64,000 nt of DNA from Bacteroidales bacterium (GTDB lineage Bacteria > Bacteroidota > Bacteroidia > Bacteroidales > F082), in NCBI GenBank assembly GCA_017460915.1, contig JAFUAA010000049.1:330547-394546 (forward strand), given 5' to 3'. Each line of letters begins with the position of its first letter. The first letter of the stretch is position 1. Positions 26,543 to 34,331 of the stretch are shown here, piece after piece. A program made the translations under genes and the position numbers. The notes beneath the pieces are model-generated. The model did no database searches and was not told the origin of the DNA. It saw only the letters and a list, made by a program, of their open reading frames with translations.

Positions 26543-27145
26543 TCAAACCACGCCCGTGAAGCCCATGAACGCCATGGCGAGGATGCCGGCGGTGATGAGG
26601 GCAATCGGGGTGCCTTTCATGCCCTTGGGAGGCTCCATCAGGTCGATGTGCTCGCGGATGCCGGCGAAGATGATCAAGGCCATCGCGAAGCCCATGGCAA
26701 TGCCGACGGCATACACCACCGACTCGCCGAGGCTCAGCATGTGGGCCACGCCGCCATAGTTGAACTCCTTGGTGACCACGGTCAACGAGACACCCAGCAC
26801 AGCGCAGTTGGTCGTAATCAGCGGCAGGAACACGCCCAAGGCGGTGTAAAGCGACGGGCTGATTTTTTTCAGGATAATCTCCACCATCTGCACCAAGGCG
26901 GCGATGATGAGGATGAAGGCGATGGTTTGCATGAACTTGTCCAAACCAAGCGGCATCAGGATGTAACGGTTCGTCAGCCAGGTTACCAGCGTGGCCAGCG
27001 TCAGCACGAAGATGACGGCGGCACCCATACCCAAGGCCGTTGAAGTCTTCTTTGAAGTGCCCAAGAAGGGGCAGATGCCCAAGAACTGGGAGAAAATCAC
27101 GTTGTTGACCAAGATGGTCGATAGGATGATAATGAGGTATTTCAT
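26543..27145 (-). CDS. rnfA: Rnf complex subunit A, membrane electron-transport protein
   Basis: 200 residues, six hydrophobic segments, homologous to RnfA/NqrE (SQFLGICPFLGTSKK, LITTNCAVLGV). RnfA and RnfE together coordinate a membrane 2Fe-2S cluster through Cys residues in NCAVLG-type and CPFLG-type loops, both visible. Rnf couples electron transfer between ferredoxin and NAD to ion pumping. It is the last gene of rnfBCDGEA, 6 bases after rnfE. Confidence 0.95.
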   Translation of the reverse strand: MKYLIIILSTILVNNVIFSQFLGICPFLGTSKKTSTALGMGAAVIFVLTLATLVTWLTNRYILMPLGLDKFMQTIAFILIIAALVQMVEIILKKISPSLYTALGVFLPLITTNCAVLGVSLTVVTKEFNYGGVAHMLSLGESVVYAVGIAMGFAMALIIFAGIREHIDLMEPPKGMKGTPIALITAGILAMAFMGFTGVV

Positions 27146-27151
27146 GGCTGA

Positions 27152-27745
27152 TTAATGATTTTCTTTCTTGAATCTGTTGACGATAGCGATAAGGAAGCCG
27201 AGGCAGATGAAAGCACCTGGAGGCAGGATGAACACCAGGATGTTGGCCGTCTCGGGCAGGATGTGCAGACCGAACACTGAGCCGCTGCCGAGCAGCTCAC
27301 GGATGCAGCCCAACATGGTCAGGGCCAAGGTGAAGCCCAAGCCCATGCCGGCACCATCGAGGATGGAAGGCCAAACGGGGTTCTTCGAGGCGAAGGCCTC
27401 GGCACGACCCAGGACGATGCAGTTCACCACGATGAGCGGGATGAAGAGTCCCAAGGTCTCGTAGATATCGGGTACGTAGGCTTGCATGGCCAGTTGCACG
27501 ATGGTCACGAACGAGGCGATGACCACGATGAAGCAGGGGATACGCACCTTGTCGGGAATGAAATTCTTGAGCAGCGAGATTACCAGATTCGACATGATGA
27601 GGACGAAGGTGGTGGCCAGACCCATCGACATGCCGTTGATGGCGCTGGTGGTGGTGGCCAAAGTGGGGCAGCAGCCCAGCAGCAGCACCAGGATCGGGTT
27701 CTCCTTGATGAGGCCCTTGGTAAAGGTTTTCAGATTGTTACTCAT
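27152..27745 (-). CDS. rnfE: Rnf complex subunit E
   Basis: 197 residues from MSNNLKTF; the upstream extension is rejected because this ATG overlaps the rnfG stop (ATGA) as in tight operons. Multi-span membrane protein of the RnfE/NqrD family (PILVLLLGCCPTLATT, VNCIVLGRAEAFA), paralogous to RnfA and forming its pair in the membrane. Gene order is the usual G-E-A. Confidence 0.95.
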   Translation of the reverse strand: MSNNLKTFTKGLIKENPILVLLLGCCPTLATTTSAINGMSMGLATTFVLIMSNLVISLLKNFIPDKVRIPCFIVVIASFVTIVQLAMQAYVPDIYETLGLFIPLIVVNCIVLGRAEAFASKNPVWPSILDGAGMGLGFTLALTMLGCIRELLGSGSVFGLHILPETANILVFILPPGAFICLGFLIAIVNRFKKENH

Positions 27746-28332
27746 TGTACGTTCCCTCCTTTCATGAATTCGGATTTGTGGGCTTCGAAAGTGTCGCAAG
27801 CCAACTTGACGGCACCTGTGAAGGCGCGTGAGGTGATGGTGGCTGCCGTAATGGCGTCCACGTCGCCGCCGTCTTTCGTGACTTTCAGGTTGTAGCCCGC
27901 GTTGGGGTTCTTACCGTTGAATTGGTCCTTGAACTTCGGGTTCACCATGTTGGCGCCCAAGCCGGGCGTCTCGTTTTGCGAGAGCACCGAGACTGCGTTG
28001 ATGGTGCCGTCGGCGAGGATGCCGACCATCAGCTCGATGCGGCCGTTGAAGCCGGCGTTCGAGTAGGTCTTGACGGCGGCGCCAAGCATGTTGCCTTGCG
28101 CGTCGTAGGCGAGGTTGCAGGGCAACTCGTCGATAGCGGTTTCCTCGATACGTTCGATAGGCGTGTCGGATTTCAGCACCGCTTCGATGGCCGCTTGGTT
28201 TTTCTTCAGGTCGACCTCAGCGATGGCGTCTTTGGTCATGCCATAGACGAGGCCCAGCAGTCCGCCCGAAATCGCCGTGATGACGAGCAGGGCGATGAGC
28301 ATATTCTTTAATGAAGATTCTTTCTTAGCCAT
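27742..28332 (-). CDS. rnfG: Rnf complex subunit G, FMN-bearing
   Basis: 196 residues with one N-terminal transmembrane helix (MLIALLVITAISGGLLGLVYG) and a periplasmic FMN-binding domain. The threonine in AITAATITSRAFTGAV is the expected covalent FMN attachment point (consensus S/TGAT-type), added by ApbE, which is not in this window. PGLGANMVNPKF is typical of the family. Stop overlaps rnfE; rnfD is 5 bases upstream. Confidence 0.95.
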   Translation of the reverse strand: MAKKESSLKNMLIALLVITAISGGLLGLVYGMTKDAIAEVDLKKNQAAIEAVLKSDTPIERIEETAIDELPCNLAYDAQGNMLGAAVKTYSNAGFNGRIELMVGILADGTINAVSVLSQNETPGLGANMVNPKFKDQFNGKNPNAGYNLKVTKDGGDVDAITAATITSRAFTGAVKLACDTFEAHKSEFMKGGNVQ

Positions 28333-28337
28333 GGCGC

Positions 28338-29333
28338 TTACTTTTTAGAGGGTTTGACGACACCGAAGACATACGGCTTGAAAGCCTTGTTGATGAGCGG
28401 CGTGAGGGCGTTCATGATGAGGATGGCGAACGAAACGCCTTCGGGGTAGGCACCCCAGAGGCGGATCACCACCGTAATGACACCTATGCCGAAGCCGAAT
28501 AGAATCTTCCCACGGATGGTCATGGGTGAGGTCACCATGTCGGTGGCCATGAAGAAAGCACCGAGGATGAGACCGCCATAGATGAGGTGATACCACGGGG
28601 CGATGAATTGCGTTGGGTTGATGAGGTGGCAAATGCCGGTGAAGATGAACACGGTGAGCAAAATGGTCAATGGTGTTACGATTTCGATGACCTTGCGGCA
28701 GAGGAGGTAGATGGCACCCAAAATCAAGGCGATGGCACAGACCTCACCGAAGGCACCGCCACGGTTGCCGAGCACCATGTCCAAGAATTGCATATCGCCC
28801 ATCTCGGCCAGCGTGCCGACGCCCGATTCCTTCAAAATGCCGAGCGGGGTAGGACCCGTGACGGCATCAGCGAAGAAGCCTTTGTCGAAAAAGGGTTGGG
28901 CCTGCGGCCAAGTGGTCATGGCGGTCGGGAACGACACGAGCATGAACACACGGCCTACCAAAGCCGGATTGAAGGGGTTCTTGCCTAAGCCGCCAAAGGC
29001 CATCTTGCCGACTCCGATGGCGAAGACACTACCCGCGATGACCATCCAAATGGGAAGGTTGGCGGGCACGTTGAAGGCAAGGAGCAGACCCGTGAGGGCG
29101 GCCGAGCCGTCGTTGATGGTCAAAGGCCCCTTGACGAGGAATTTCTGGATGAGCCATTCGGTCAGCATGCAGGCGGCCACCGAGACGATGGTGAGGCGCA
29201 ACGCATACCAGCCGAAATAGTAAATGGCCACAAGCAAGGCCGGAACCAGCGCCAGAATCACACGGTACATGATCTTCTGCGTGTTTTCCGTCGAATGCAC
29301 ATGCGGCGAACCGGATATTGTGTATTTGTTCAT
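28338..29333 (-). CDS. rnfD: Rnf complex subunit D
   Basis: 331 residues with many transmembrane helices; homologous to RnfD/NqrB. The covalent FMN site is expected in the segment around residues 165-185 (DAVTGPTPLGILKE), where the threonine of GPTPLG sits. MATDMVTSPMT and GVSFAILIMNALTPLI are family hallmarks. It is separated from rnfC by 116 bases holding an imperfect hairpin, the longest spacer inside the operon. Confidence 0.95.
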   Translation of the reverse strand: MNKYTISGSPHVHSTENTQKIMYRVILALVPALLVAIYYFGWYALRLTIVSVAACMLTEWLIQKFLVKGPLTINDGSAALTGLLLAFNVPANLPIWMVIAGSVFAIGVGKMAFGGLGKNPFNPALVGRVFMLVSFPTAMTTWPQAQPFFDKGFFADAVTGPTPLGILKESGVGTLAEMGDMQFLDMVLGNRGGAFGEVCAIALILGAIYLLCRKVIEIVTPLTILLTVFIFTGICHLINPTQFIAPWYHLIYGGLILGAFFMATDMVTSPMTIRGKILFGFGIGVITVVIRLWGAYPEGVSFAILIMNALTPLINKAFKPYVFGVVKPSKK

Positions 29334-29366
29334 TGTTGGTTGTTTTTCGATTAATCGTTTGTATTG

Positions 29367-29446
29367 GGCTGCTGGCTCTTGGCTCTTGGCAGCTTTAACT
29401 GAAGTGAAAGAAAGCTGCCAGAAGACAATGGCCAGAAGCCAGAGGC
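29367..29446. repeat. Imperfect long hairpin between rnfC and rnfD
   Basis: TGGCAGCTTT (29387-29396) pairs perfectly with AAAGCTGCCA (29411-29420). The outer CTGGCTCTTGGC and GGCCAGAAGCCAG arms pair imperfectly. It fills most of the 116-base rnfC-rnfD spacer. It may be an interspersed repeat and may act on transcript stability; it lacks a T tract on the minus strand. Confidence 0.6.
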
Positions 29447-29449
29447 CGA

Positions 29450-30805
29450 TTATTTTTGGTTTCTCGCACGGATGATGGCGCCCGTCTTAGCCTTGCCGTA
29501 ACGGATGTAGTCGAGCAACGGGATGTTGGCGGGGCAGGTGAACTCGCACGAGCCGCATTCGATGCAGTCCATGATGTGGTTCTTCTCCGTCTCGTCGAAG
29601 TCGTTGTGCTTGGCAACCTTATGCAGCAGGAAGGGTTGCAATCCCATCGGGCAGGCGATGGCGCAGCGACCACAGCGGATGCAGTTGGTCACGCGACGGT
29701 CTTGGGCTTCGTGCAAGGTCATCAGCAGGATGCCCGAAGTGCCTTTCATGACGGGGAAACTGGTGACCGACACGGACTTACCCATCATCGGGCCACCGTT
29801 GATGACATCGGTGATGTCGTCGGGCAGACCGCCAGCGGCCTCGATGAGGAGGTCGGCAGGCACGCCGAAGCGCACGCGGAAGTTCGATGGGTGCTTGACC
29901 GACTTGCCCGTGACGGTGACAACGCGCTCAATCAAGGGCTTGTTTTTTTGGATGGCCTCGTAGATGGCGTAGGTCGAAGCCACATTGACGACGACGCAGC
30001 CTGTCTCGATGGGCAGCTTGCCCGAAGGCACCTCGCGACCTGTCACGGCCTTGATGAGTTGCTTTTCGCCGCCTTGCGGATATTTGGTCTTCAAAGGCTG
30101 CACCTCGATGCCGCTGTACAAATCCTTATGTTCGTTGATGGTCTTGTCCAAAAGTTCGATGGCTTCCATCTTGTTGGCCTCGATGCCGATGATGCCTTTG
30201 TCGGTGCCGACGGCTTTCATCACGATTTTCACGCCCATCAAGAACTCTTGCGTCTTCTCCAAAAGGAGGCGGAAGTCGCAGGTGAGGTAAGGCTCACATT
30301 CGGCCGCATTGATGATGACATATTCGGCTTTCTTGCCTTCGGGAACCATCAGTTTGACGTGGGTAGGGAAGGTGGCGCCACCCATGCCGACGATGCCGCA
30401 TTCCTTCACCTTGTCGATGATGGCCTTGCCGTCGAGTTTGATGTCGGTGAGCAGCTCGTCAGTGACGAGGATGCCTTCGGCCCATTCGTCTTGTTCCTCG
30501 CGGTCGATGAAGACGGCGGGTTTGTAGTAGCCCGTGTGGTCCATCACCACATCCACCTTGGCAACGGTGCCGGTGGCAGGGGAGTGGACGTTGGCCGAGA
30601 CGAATCCCTTGGCCGTGCCGATGAGTTGTCCCGTCAGCACGCGGTCGCCTTTCTTGACGATGCAGTCGGCCGGTGCACCAAGGCATTGTCCGAGCGGGAC
30701 GATGAGCTGCTTGGGCATCGGGAAGTCTTGTATGGGCATGTGCGCCGAGAGTTTGTTTTCCTCGGGATGCACGCCGCCCTTGGTAAAGGTCTTTATCGGG
30801 TTCAT
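29450..30805 (-). CDS. rnfC: Rnf complex subunit C, NADH-binding and 4Fe-4S protein
   Basis: 451 residues, homologous to RnfC and the Nqo1/NqrA group. NADH/FMN region around residues 130-190 (GIVGMGGATFPTHVKL, INAAECEPYLTCDFRLL). Two 4Fe-4S motifs near the C-terminus: CIRCGRCAIACP and CIECGSCEFTCP. It carries electrons between NAD(H) and the membrane part. Its start overlaps the rnfB stop (30802-30805). The C-terminus is short, without the long repeat tail of enterobacterial RnfC. Confidence 0.95.
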   Translation of the reverse strand: MNPIKTFTKGGVHPEENKLSAHMPIQDFPMPKQLIVPLGQCLGAPADCIVKKGDRVLTGQLIGTAKGFVSANVHSPATGTVAKVDVVMDHTGYYKPAVFIDREEQDEWAEGILVTDELLTDIKLDGKAIIDKVKECGIVGMGGATFPTHVKLMVPEGKKAEYVIINAAECEPYLTCDFRLLLEKTQEFLMGVKIVMKAVGTDKGIIGIEANKMEAIELLDKTINEHKDLYSGIEVQPLKTKYPQGGEKQLIKAVTGREVPSGKLPIETGCVVVNVASTYAIYEAIQKNKPLIERVVTVTGKSVKHPSNFRVRFGVPADLLIEAAGGLPDDITDVINGGPMMGKSVSVTSFPVMKGTSGILLMTLHEAQDRRVTNCIRCGRCAIACPMGLQPFLLHKVAKHNDFDETEKNHIMDCIECGSCEFTCPANIPLLDYIRYGKAKTGAIIRARNQK

Positions 30806-31746
30806 GCTGTGACGGTGTTTTCGGGTTTGACTTCAATTTTGGCCTCAACAGGTTGCGCCTGAGGCTTCACGGGCTCGGCACCTTGCAGTGGTTTCGGGTC
30901 GTTGATGGGACCTTCTGGCTTGGGAGCCGGGAAGTTGACGGCGTGGATACTGCCGCGTGGGCACACCTTCACGCACTTGCCGCAAGCCTTGCACTTGGCC
31001 GGGTCGATGTAGGCCAGGTTGCCGCGCATCTCGATGGCCTCGAAGGGACATTCCTTCAGGCACTTCTGGCAGCCGATGCAGCCCACCGAGCAGTTCTTGA
31101 CGACCAGAGCGCCCTTGTCGGTGTTGGAGCAGCAGACATACACGCGACGGTCTTTCTTGCCACGCGGACGCACCTCGATGATGCCACGTGGGCAGGTCTT
31201 GGCGCACACGCCACAACCCACGCACTTGTCGGGGTCGACGACGGGCAGTCCCGTCTCCTTGTCGATGTGCAGCGCGTCGAAGTTGCACTTCTTAACACAG
31301 TCGCCAAGGCCGAGGCAACCTTTCGAGCATCCACCTTCGCCCGCGTAGAGCGTGTTGGCGAAAGCGCAGATGTCGGCACCTTCGTAGTGCACCTTGGAGG
31401 GTGAGTTTTGGCAACTGCCGTTGCAGCGCACTACGGCGATTTTAGGCTCGAAGGCGGTGGCGGTCAGTCCGAGGACAGCGGCCACCTTGCCCATGTCGGT
31501 GCCTGGACAAGCCAGACCATCGATGTTGCCTTTTTCGGCGGCTTGCTTCACGCAGGCTTCGGCCAAGGCACGGCAGCCGGCAAAGCCGCAACCGCCGCAG
31601 TTGGCACCTGGCAGACAGGCTTCCGCTTCGTCAATCAACGGGTTCTCTTCCACCTTGAACTTCTGTGCCACGAAGTACAGAATTACGGCCAATACGCCGC
31701 CCAAGATTCCAAGAACCGCAAGGGAAATAAGTAAAGTGTTACTCAT
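30802..31746 (-). CDS. rnfB: Rnf complex subunit B, multi-cluster ferredoxin-like protein
   Basis: 314 residues. One N-terminal transmembrane helix, the cluster motif ANCGGCGFAGC near residues 48-58, then further 4Fe-4S pairs (CVGCGVCAKTCPRG; CIGCQKCLKECPFE; CKACGKCVKVCPRG) plus an isolated CSKGCLGLGDCVKKC, so about six clusters, more than minimal RnfB. It is the ferredoxin entry point. First gene of the operon, with a good promoter at 31816-31787. The last 45 residues are a proline/glutamate-rich tail. Confidence 0.95.
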   Translation of the reverse strand: MSNTLLISLAVLGILGGVLAVILYFVAQKFKVEENPLIDEAEACLPGANCGGCGFAGCRALAEACVKQAAEKGNIDGLACPGTDMGKVAAVLGLTATAFEPKIAVVRCNGSCQNSPSKVHYEGADICAFANTLYAGEGGCSKGCLGLGDCVKKCNFDALHIDKETGLPVVDPDKCVGCGVCAKTCPRGIIEVRPRGKKDRRVYVCCSNTDKGALVVKNCSVGCIGCQKCLKECPFEAIEMRGNLAYIDPAKCKACGKCVKVCPRGSIHAVNFPAPKPEGPINDPKPLQGAEPVKPQAQPVEAKIEVKPENTVTA

Positions 31747-31786
31747 TTGAATAGGATTTTGAGTTTGTTTTCAATTTTAGAATCTG

Positions 31787-31816
31787 CAAAAATACAGAAT
31801 CTCGTTTTTTCGGCAA
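31787..31816 (-). promoter_or_regulatory. Promoter of the rnf operon
   Basis: On the minus strand TTG (31816-31814), 19 bases, TATTTTTG (31794-31787): an exact Bacteroidota match, 41 bases upstream of the rnfB ATG. It implies rnfBCDGEA can be transcribed separately from the rseC-like gene. Confidence 0.85.
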
Positions 31817-31833
31817 AGGATTTTTTTTGATTT

Positions 31834-32250
31834 TTACTCGATGCTGTATTCAAACTGCTTCTTGAGTTTGTCGCGTTGCGAATAAAGCACTATATAATAA
31901 GGTATCAGCGCGACGATGCTGAAGAGGGCCGAAAGGCCGTCGTTGAGACCCAGCCCGAGGCAGGCGAACAGCACGGCCAAGAGCAAGAGAATGGGAATCA
32001 AGTAGGCGAGGACAGCCGCCTTGTTGCCTTGCCCGATGGCCATTTTCACGTTGACTTTCTGGAACAATTGGAATTCCTGCCCCTCGGGACGGGGCACGGT
32101 GAGGATCTTTTCGGCTTGTTCGCCCATGCCGCAGGCGCTTTTGGCGTGGCAAGCCGCGCACGCACCTTGTGCCAATATCTTGATTTCCAGTTCGTCGTCG
32201 GTGATTCTGGTGACGACGCCTTCGTGGGAGATGGTTTCTTTGTTGTTCAT
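31834..32250 (-). CDS. RseC/MucC-like membrane protein
   Basis: 138 residues of the RseC_MucC family: an N-terminal cytoplasmic part with cysteines in GACAACHAKSACGMGE and two hydrophobic segments (about residues 76-118). In Escherichia coli RseC works with the Rsx (Rnf-like) complex to reduce SoxR; in Bacteroidota the gene often precedes rnfB, as here (87-base gap). The cysteine set may bind a cluster. A TACCTTTG -7 box lies just upstream (32280-32273). Confidence 0.88.
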   Translation of the reverse strand: MNNKETISHEGVVTRITDDELEIKILAQGACAACHAKSACGMGEQAEKILTVPRPEGQEFQLFQKVNVKMAIGQGNKAAVLAYLIPILLLLAVLFACLGLGLNDGLSALFSIVALIPYYIVLYSQRDKLKKQFEYSIE

Positions 32251-32272
32251 TGTCGGATGATGCTTTGCGGTG

Positions 32273-32280
32273 CAAAGGTA
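32273..32280 (-). promoter_or_regulatory. -7 box TACCTTTG for the rseC-like gene
   Basis: Minus strand 32280-32273 reads TACCTTTG (TAnnTTTG). No TTG is present at the proper distance, so this is a partial match 22 bases upstream of the ATG. Confidence 0.5.
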
Positions 32281-32337
32281 GTGATTTTTTGTTTTCGCTG
32301 CTGCCCGAGGTGTCGCTGCGCTTTGCCTCGAGTTGGG

Positions 32338-32492
32338 TTAAGCTGCCCTTTCAGGGCGTTGCTGGGTGGGCATTAATGCGCCATGAAAGGGCAACTTAAT
32401 GGTAGCGTCGGGCAAATCAGGCACGCCTGCGGCACCCGACGCGATAATGCGATGGGGGATGCGATAGCCAGCGCCCTGAAAGGGCAGCTTAA
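32338..32492. repeat. Cluster of three REP palindromes beside the transposase
   Basis: TTAAGCTGCCCTTTCAGGGCG (32338-32358) recurs in inverse orientation, perfectly, at 32472-32492, and a shorter copy (ATGAAAGGGCAACTTAAT) lies at 32383-32400. The core GCCCTGAAAGGGC is self-complementary. Between the last two, GCGTCGGG and CCCGACGC form another dyad. The copy at 32472-32492 includes the stop codon of the transposase gene. The 32251-32488 spacer has no gene. Confidence 0.88.
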
Positions 32493-32944
32493 TCGGTGAA
32501 CAAGTACGCCTCGTTGTATTCCACGCCATATTCCTTCAGAAACGCCAGATATTCCGCCTTGAAATCCTGTTTGTGATGATGTTGCTCTTGGTTCTGGATG
32601 TACCTCTTGGTTCGTTCCACCACCGACTGGCTCACGGAGAAACATCCGTACCCGCCTTGCCAGGCAAAGCCTTCGTAATACTTGTCCTTGGTTTTGATCC
32701 ATCGGCTGCTGTGGCGTTTCACGTCTTCCATCAGTTTTGCCAATGCTATGTTTTTCGACATGATGCACAAAATGTGGATATGGTTTTCCACGCCCCCAAT
32801 CTGGATGGGCGGGCACCCCAATGATTTGAGCACCTGACCAATATAGGCACATAGTTCGGCAAATTCCTGCTTGCGGATGGGCACGCTCGTGTTCTTGATG
32901 TGAAATGTGGCATGGATGTAAAGTCTTGAAAGTGATTGTGACAT
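32489..32944 (-). CDS. REP-associated tyrosine transposase (RAYT, IS200/IS605 TnpA-like)
   Basis: 151 residues from MSQSLSRLYIH. The HUH motif is NHIHIL, and the active-site tyrosine lies in WQGGYGCFSVSQS, a hallmark of the RAYT group. Such single-strand transposases process REP palindromes and normally lie beside them; here three REP copies adjoin the 3' end, one overlapping the TAA stop. No accessory TnpB is present and no IS200-type ends are needed. Length is normal, so it may be active. Confidence 0.92.
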   Translation of the reverse strand: MSQSLSRLYIHATFHIKNTSVPIRKQEFAELCAYIGQVLKSLGCPPIQIGGVENHIHILCIMSKNIALAKLMEDVKRHSSRWIKTKDKYYEGFAWQGGYGCFSVSQSVVERTKRYIQNQEQHHHKQDFKAEYLAFLKEYGVEYNEAYLFTD

Positions 32945-33002
32945 TTCGTGTTGTTTTTCGATGGCAAAATTACAAATATTTCTCTGTTGAATCAAAAACC
33001 AT

Positions 33003-33010
33003 TATTTTTG
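33003..33010 (+). promoter_or_regulatory. -7 box TATTTTTG before the YihY gene
   Basis: TATTTTTG ends 18 bases before the chosen ATG. The nearest TTG (32987-32989) is only 13 bases upstream, so the -33 element is not supported. Confidence 0.5.
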
Positions 33011-33028
33011 CAGCGCAAAAATCCGTTT

Positions 33029-34327
33029 ATGTCGAACGAAAAAAAGAAGAAAGAATCCAAAGGGTTGAAAACCTGGCTGCTGAAAAAGGCTCAGGCGGTG
33101 AAGGATTGGTATAATCGCGACGAGAACTTCCTCCGCATGGTGCGCTTCCCGGGCACAAAGGTGCCGCTGCTGGATGTGCTGATCAACTTCGTCAAGCTGT
33201 TCACCAAAGGCCGCACTGTCGACCGTGCCGCTGGCGTGGCCTTCAATTTCTTCGTGGCGCTCTTTCCGTTGATTCTGTTCTTCTTCACGCTCATCCCTTA
33301 TATCCCGATTCCGCACTTGTATGATAGGGTGATGTTGGCCATCAACGATTTCCTCATCCCATCAGGAACGCTTGACTTCGTTACGGATACCATCGACAGC
33401 ATCATGAACCAGCCCCACGACGGCTTGCTTTCGTTGAGTATTTTCCTCTGCTTGATTTTCGGTTCAAGTGGTGTGGTAGCGTTTTTCAATGGCTTCAGAA
33501 ATGTGTATGCCAACTATGTGAGTGACAAAGGATTAAGTTTGAGAGATTGGCTCATACAACGCCTTTTCGCCATCATTATGCTGATTGTCATCGGTGCGTT
33601 GATTGTGCTTTCGGTGGTGCTGATTTCGATGGGCGGCATGGCGCTGAAATATCTCGTGACGCATGAAATCATTCGAGGCGGCTCGTTTACCTTCTTCTTG
33701 TTCAGCGTGTTGCGTTGGGTGATTGGCATCTTTGCCTTGTGTTTTGGCATTTCGTTGCTGTATTATTTCGGCAACGTTCGTTTCGATGAGCACTATCGTA
33801 TCGAGTGCAAACGCAGAGGACCGCAAGGACAGAAGTTTTACCGCAACTTCGTGATTTTCAGTCCAGGAACGATTGTCGCCACCACTTTGTTCGTTTTGGG
33901 CACGGTGGCGTTCAACACGTATATCTCCAATTTCTCGCGCTACAATGTGCTCTACGGCTCCATCGGCACGCTCATCATCCTGATGCTTTGGATTTGGATT
34001 GTTGCCATCCTGATCTTGGCGGGCAACGACCTGAACTCGGGCATCCGCCGCAGTGCCGACAAGTTAAGTTACGCCGAGAACCAAAACCGCCGTCGCGAAA
34101 TCGTCATCGAAGATCTGAAGAAACACATCCAAACCTACCAGGCGACCAACGAATATCGTATGCAGAAAATCGAAGGACTGCGGAAGACCATCAACGAGCA
34201 AAACCTGCTGATTGAAAATCTGGAGGAGGAATGCAAGAACAATGATTTGATTATCAGGGCTTACGAGGAGTTTGTGGAGCGCGAAAGGAAACGCTCGGAC
34301 GAGGAGTATTCTATTTCGGAGGCATAA
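33029..34327 (+). CDS. YihY/UPF0761-family (BrkB-like) inner-membrane protein
   Basis: 432 residues from MSNEKKKK; the longer frame is rejected because it would extend across the -7 box. Six transmembrane helices characteristic of the YihY family (AAGVAFNFFVALFPLILFFF, SSGVVAFFNGFRNVY, GSIGTLIILMLWIWIVAILI) and a charged coiled-coil tail of about 90 residues. The family is associated with virulence in name only; function is unknown. The flippase gene follows after 4 bases. Confidence 0.88.
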   Translation: MSNEKKKKESKGLKTWLLKKAQAVKDWYNRDENFLRMVRFPGTKVPLLDVLINFVKLFTKGRTVDRAAGVAFNFFVALFPLILFFFTLIPYIPIPHLYDRVMLAINDFLIPSGTLDFVTDTIDSIMNQPHDGLLSLSIFLCLIFGSSGVVAFFNGFRNVYANYVSDKGLSLRDWLIQRLFAIIMLIVIGALIVLSVVLISMGGMALKYLVTHEIIRGGSFTFFLFSVLRWVIGIFALCFGISLLYYFGNVRFDEHYRIECKRRGPQGQKFYRNFVIFSPGTIVATTLFVLGTVAFNTYISNFSRYNVLYGSIGTLIILMLWIWIVAILILAGNDLNSGIRRSADKLSYAENQNRRREIVIEDLKKHIQTYQATNEYRMQKIEGLRKTINEQNLLIENLEEECKNNDLIIRAYEEFVERERKRSDEEYSISEA

Positions 34328-34331
34328 GAAC

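Noticed and set aside
29456-30862. Plus-strand ORF of 468 aa
   Set aside because: Antisense to rnfC.
32338-32944. Complete IS200/IS605 insertion sequence
   Set aside because: No TnpB and no left/right-end pair flanking the gene; REP palindromes on one side fit a domesticated RAYT better.
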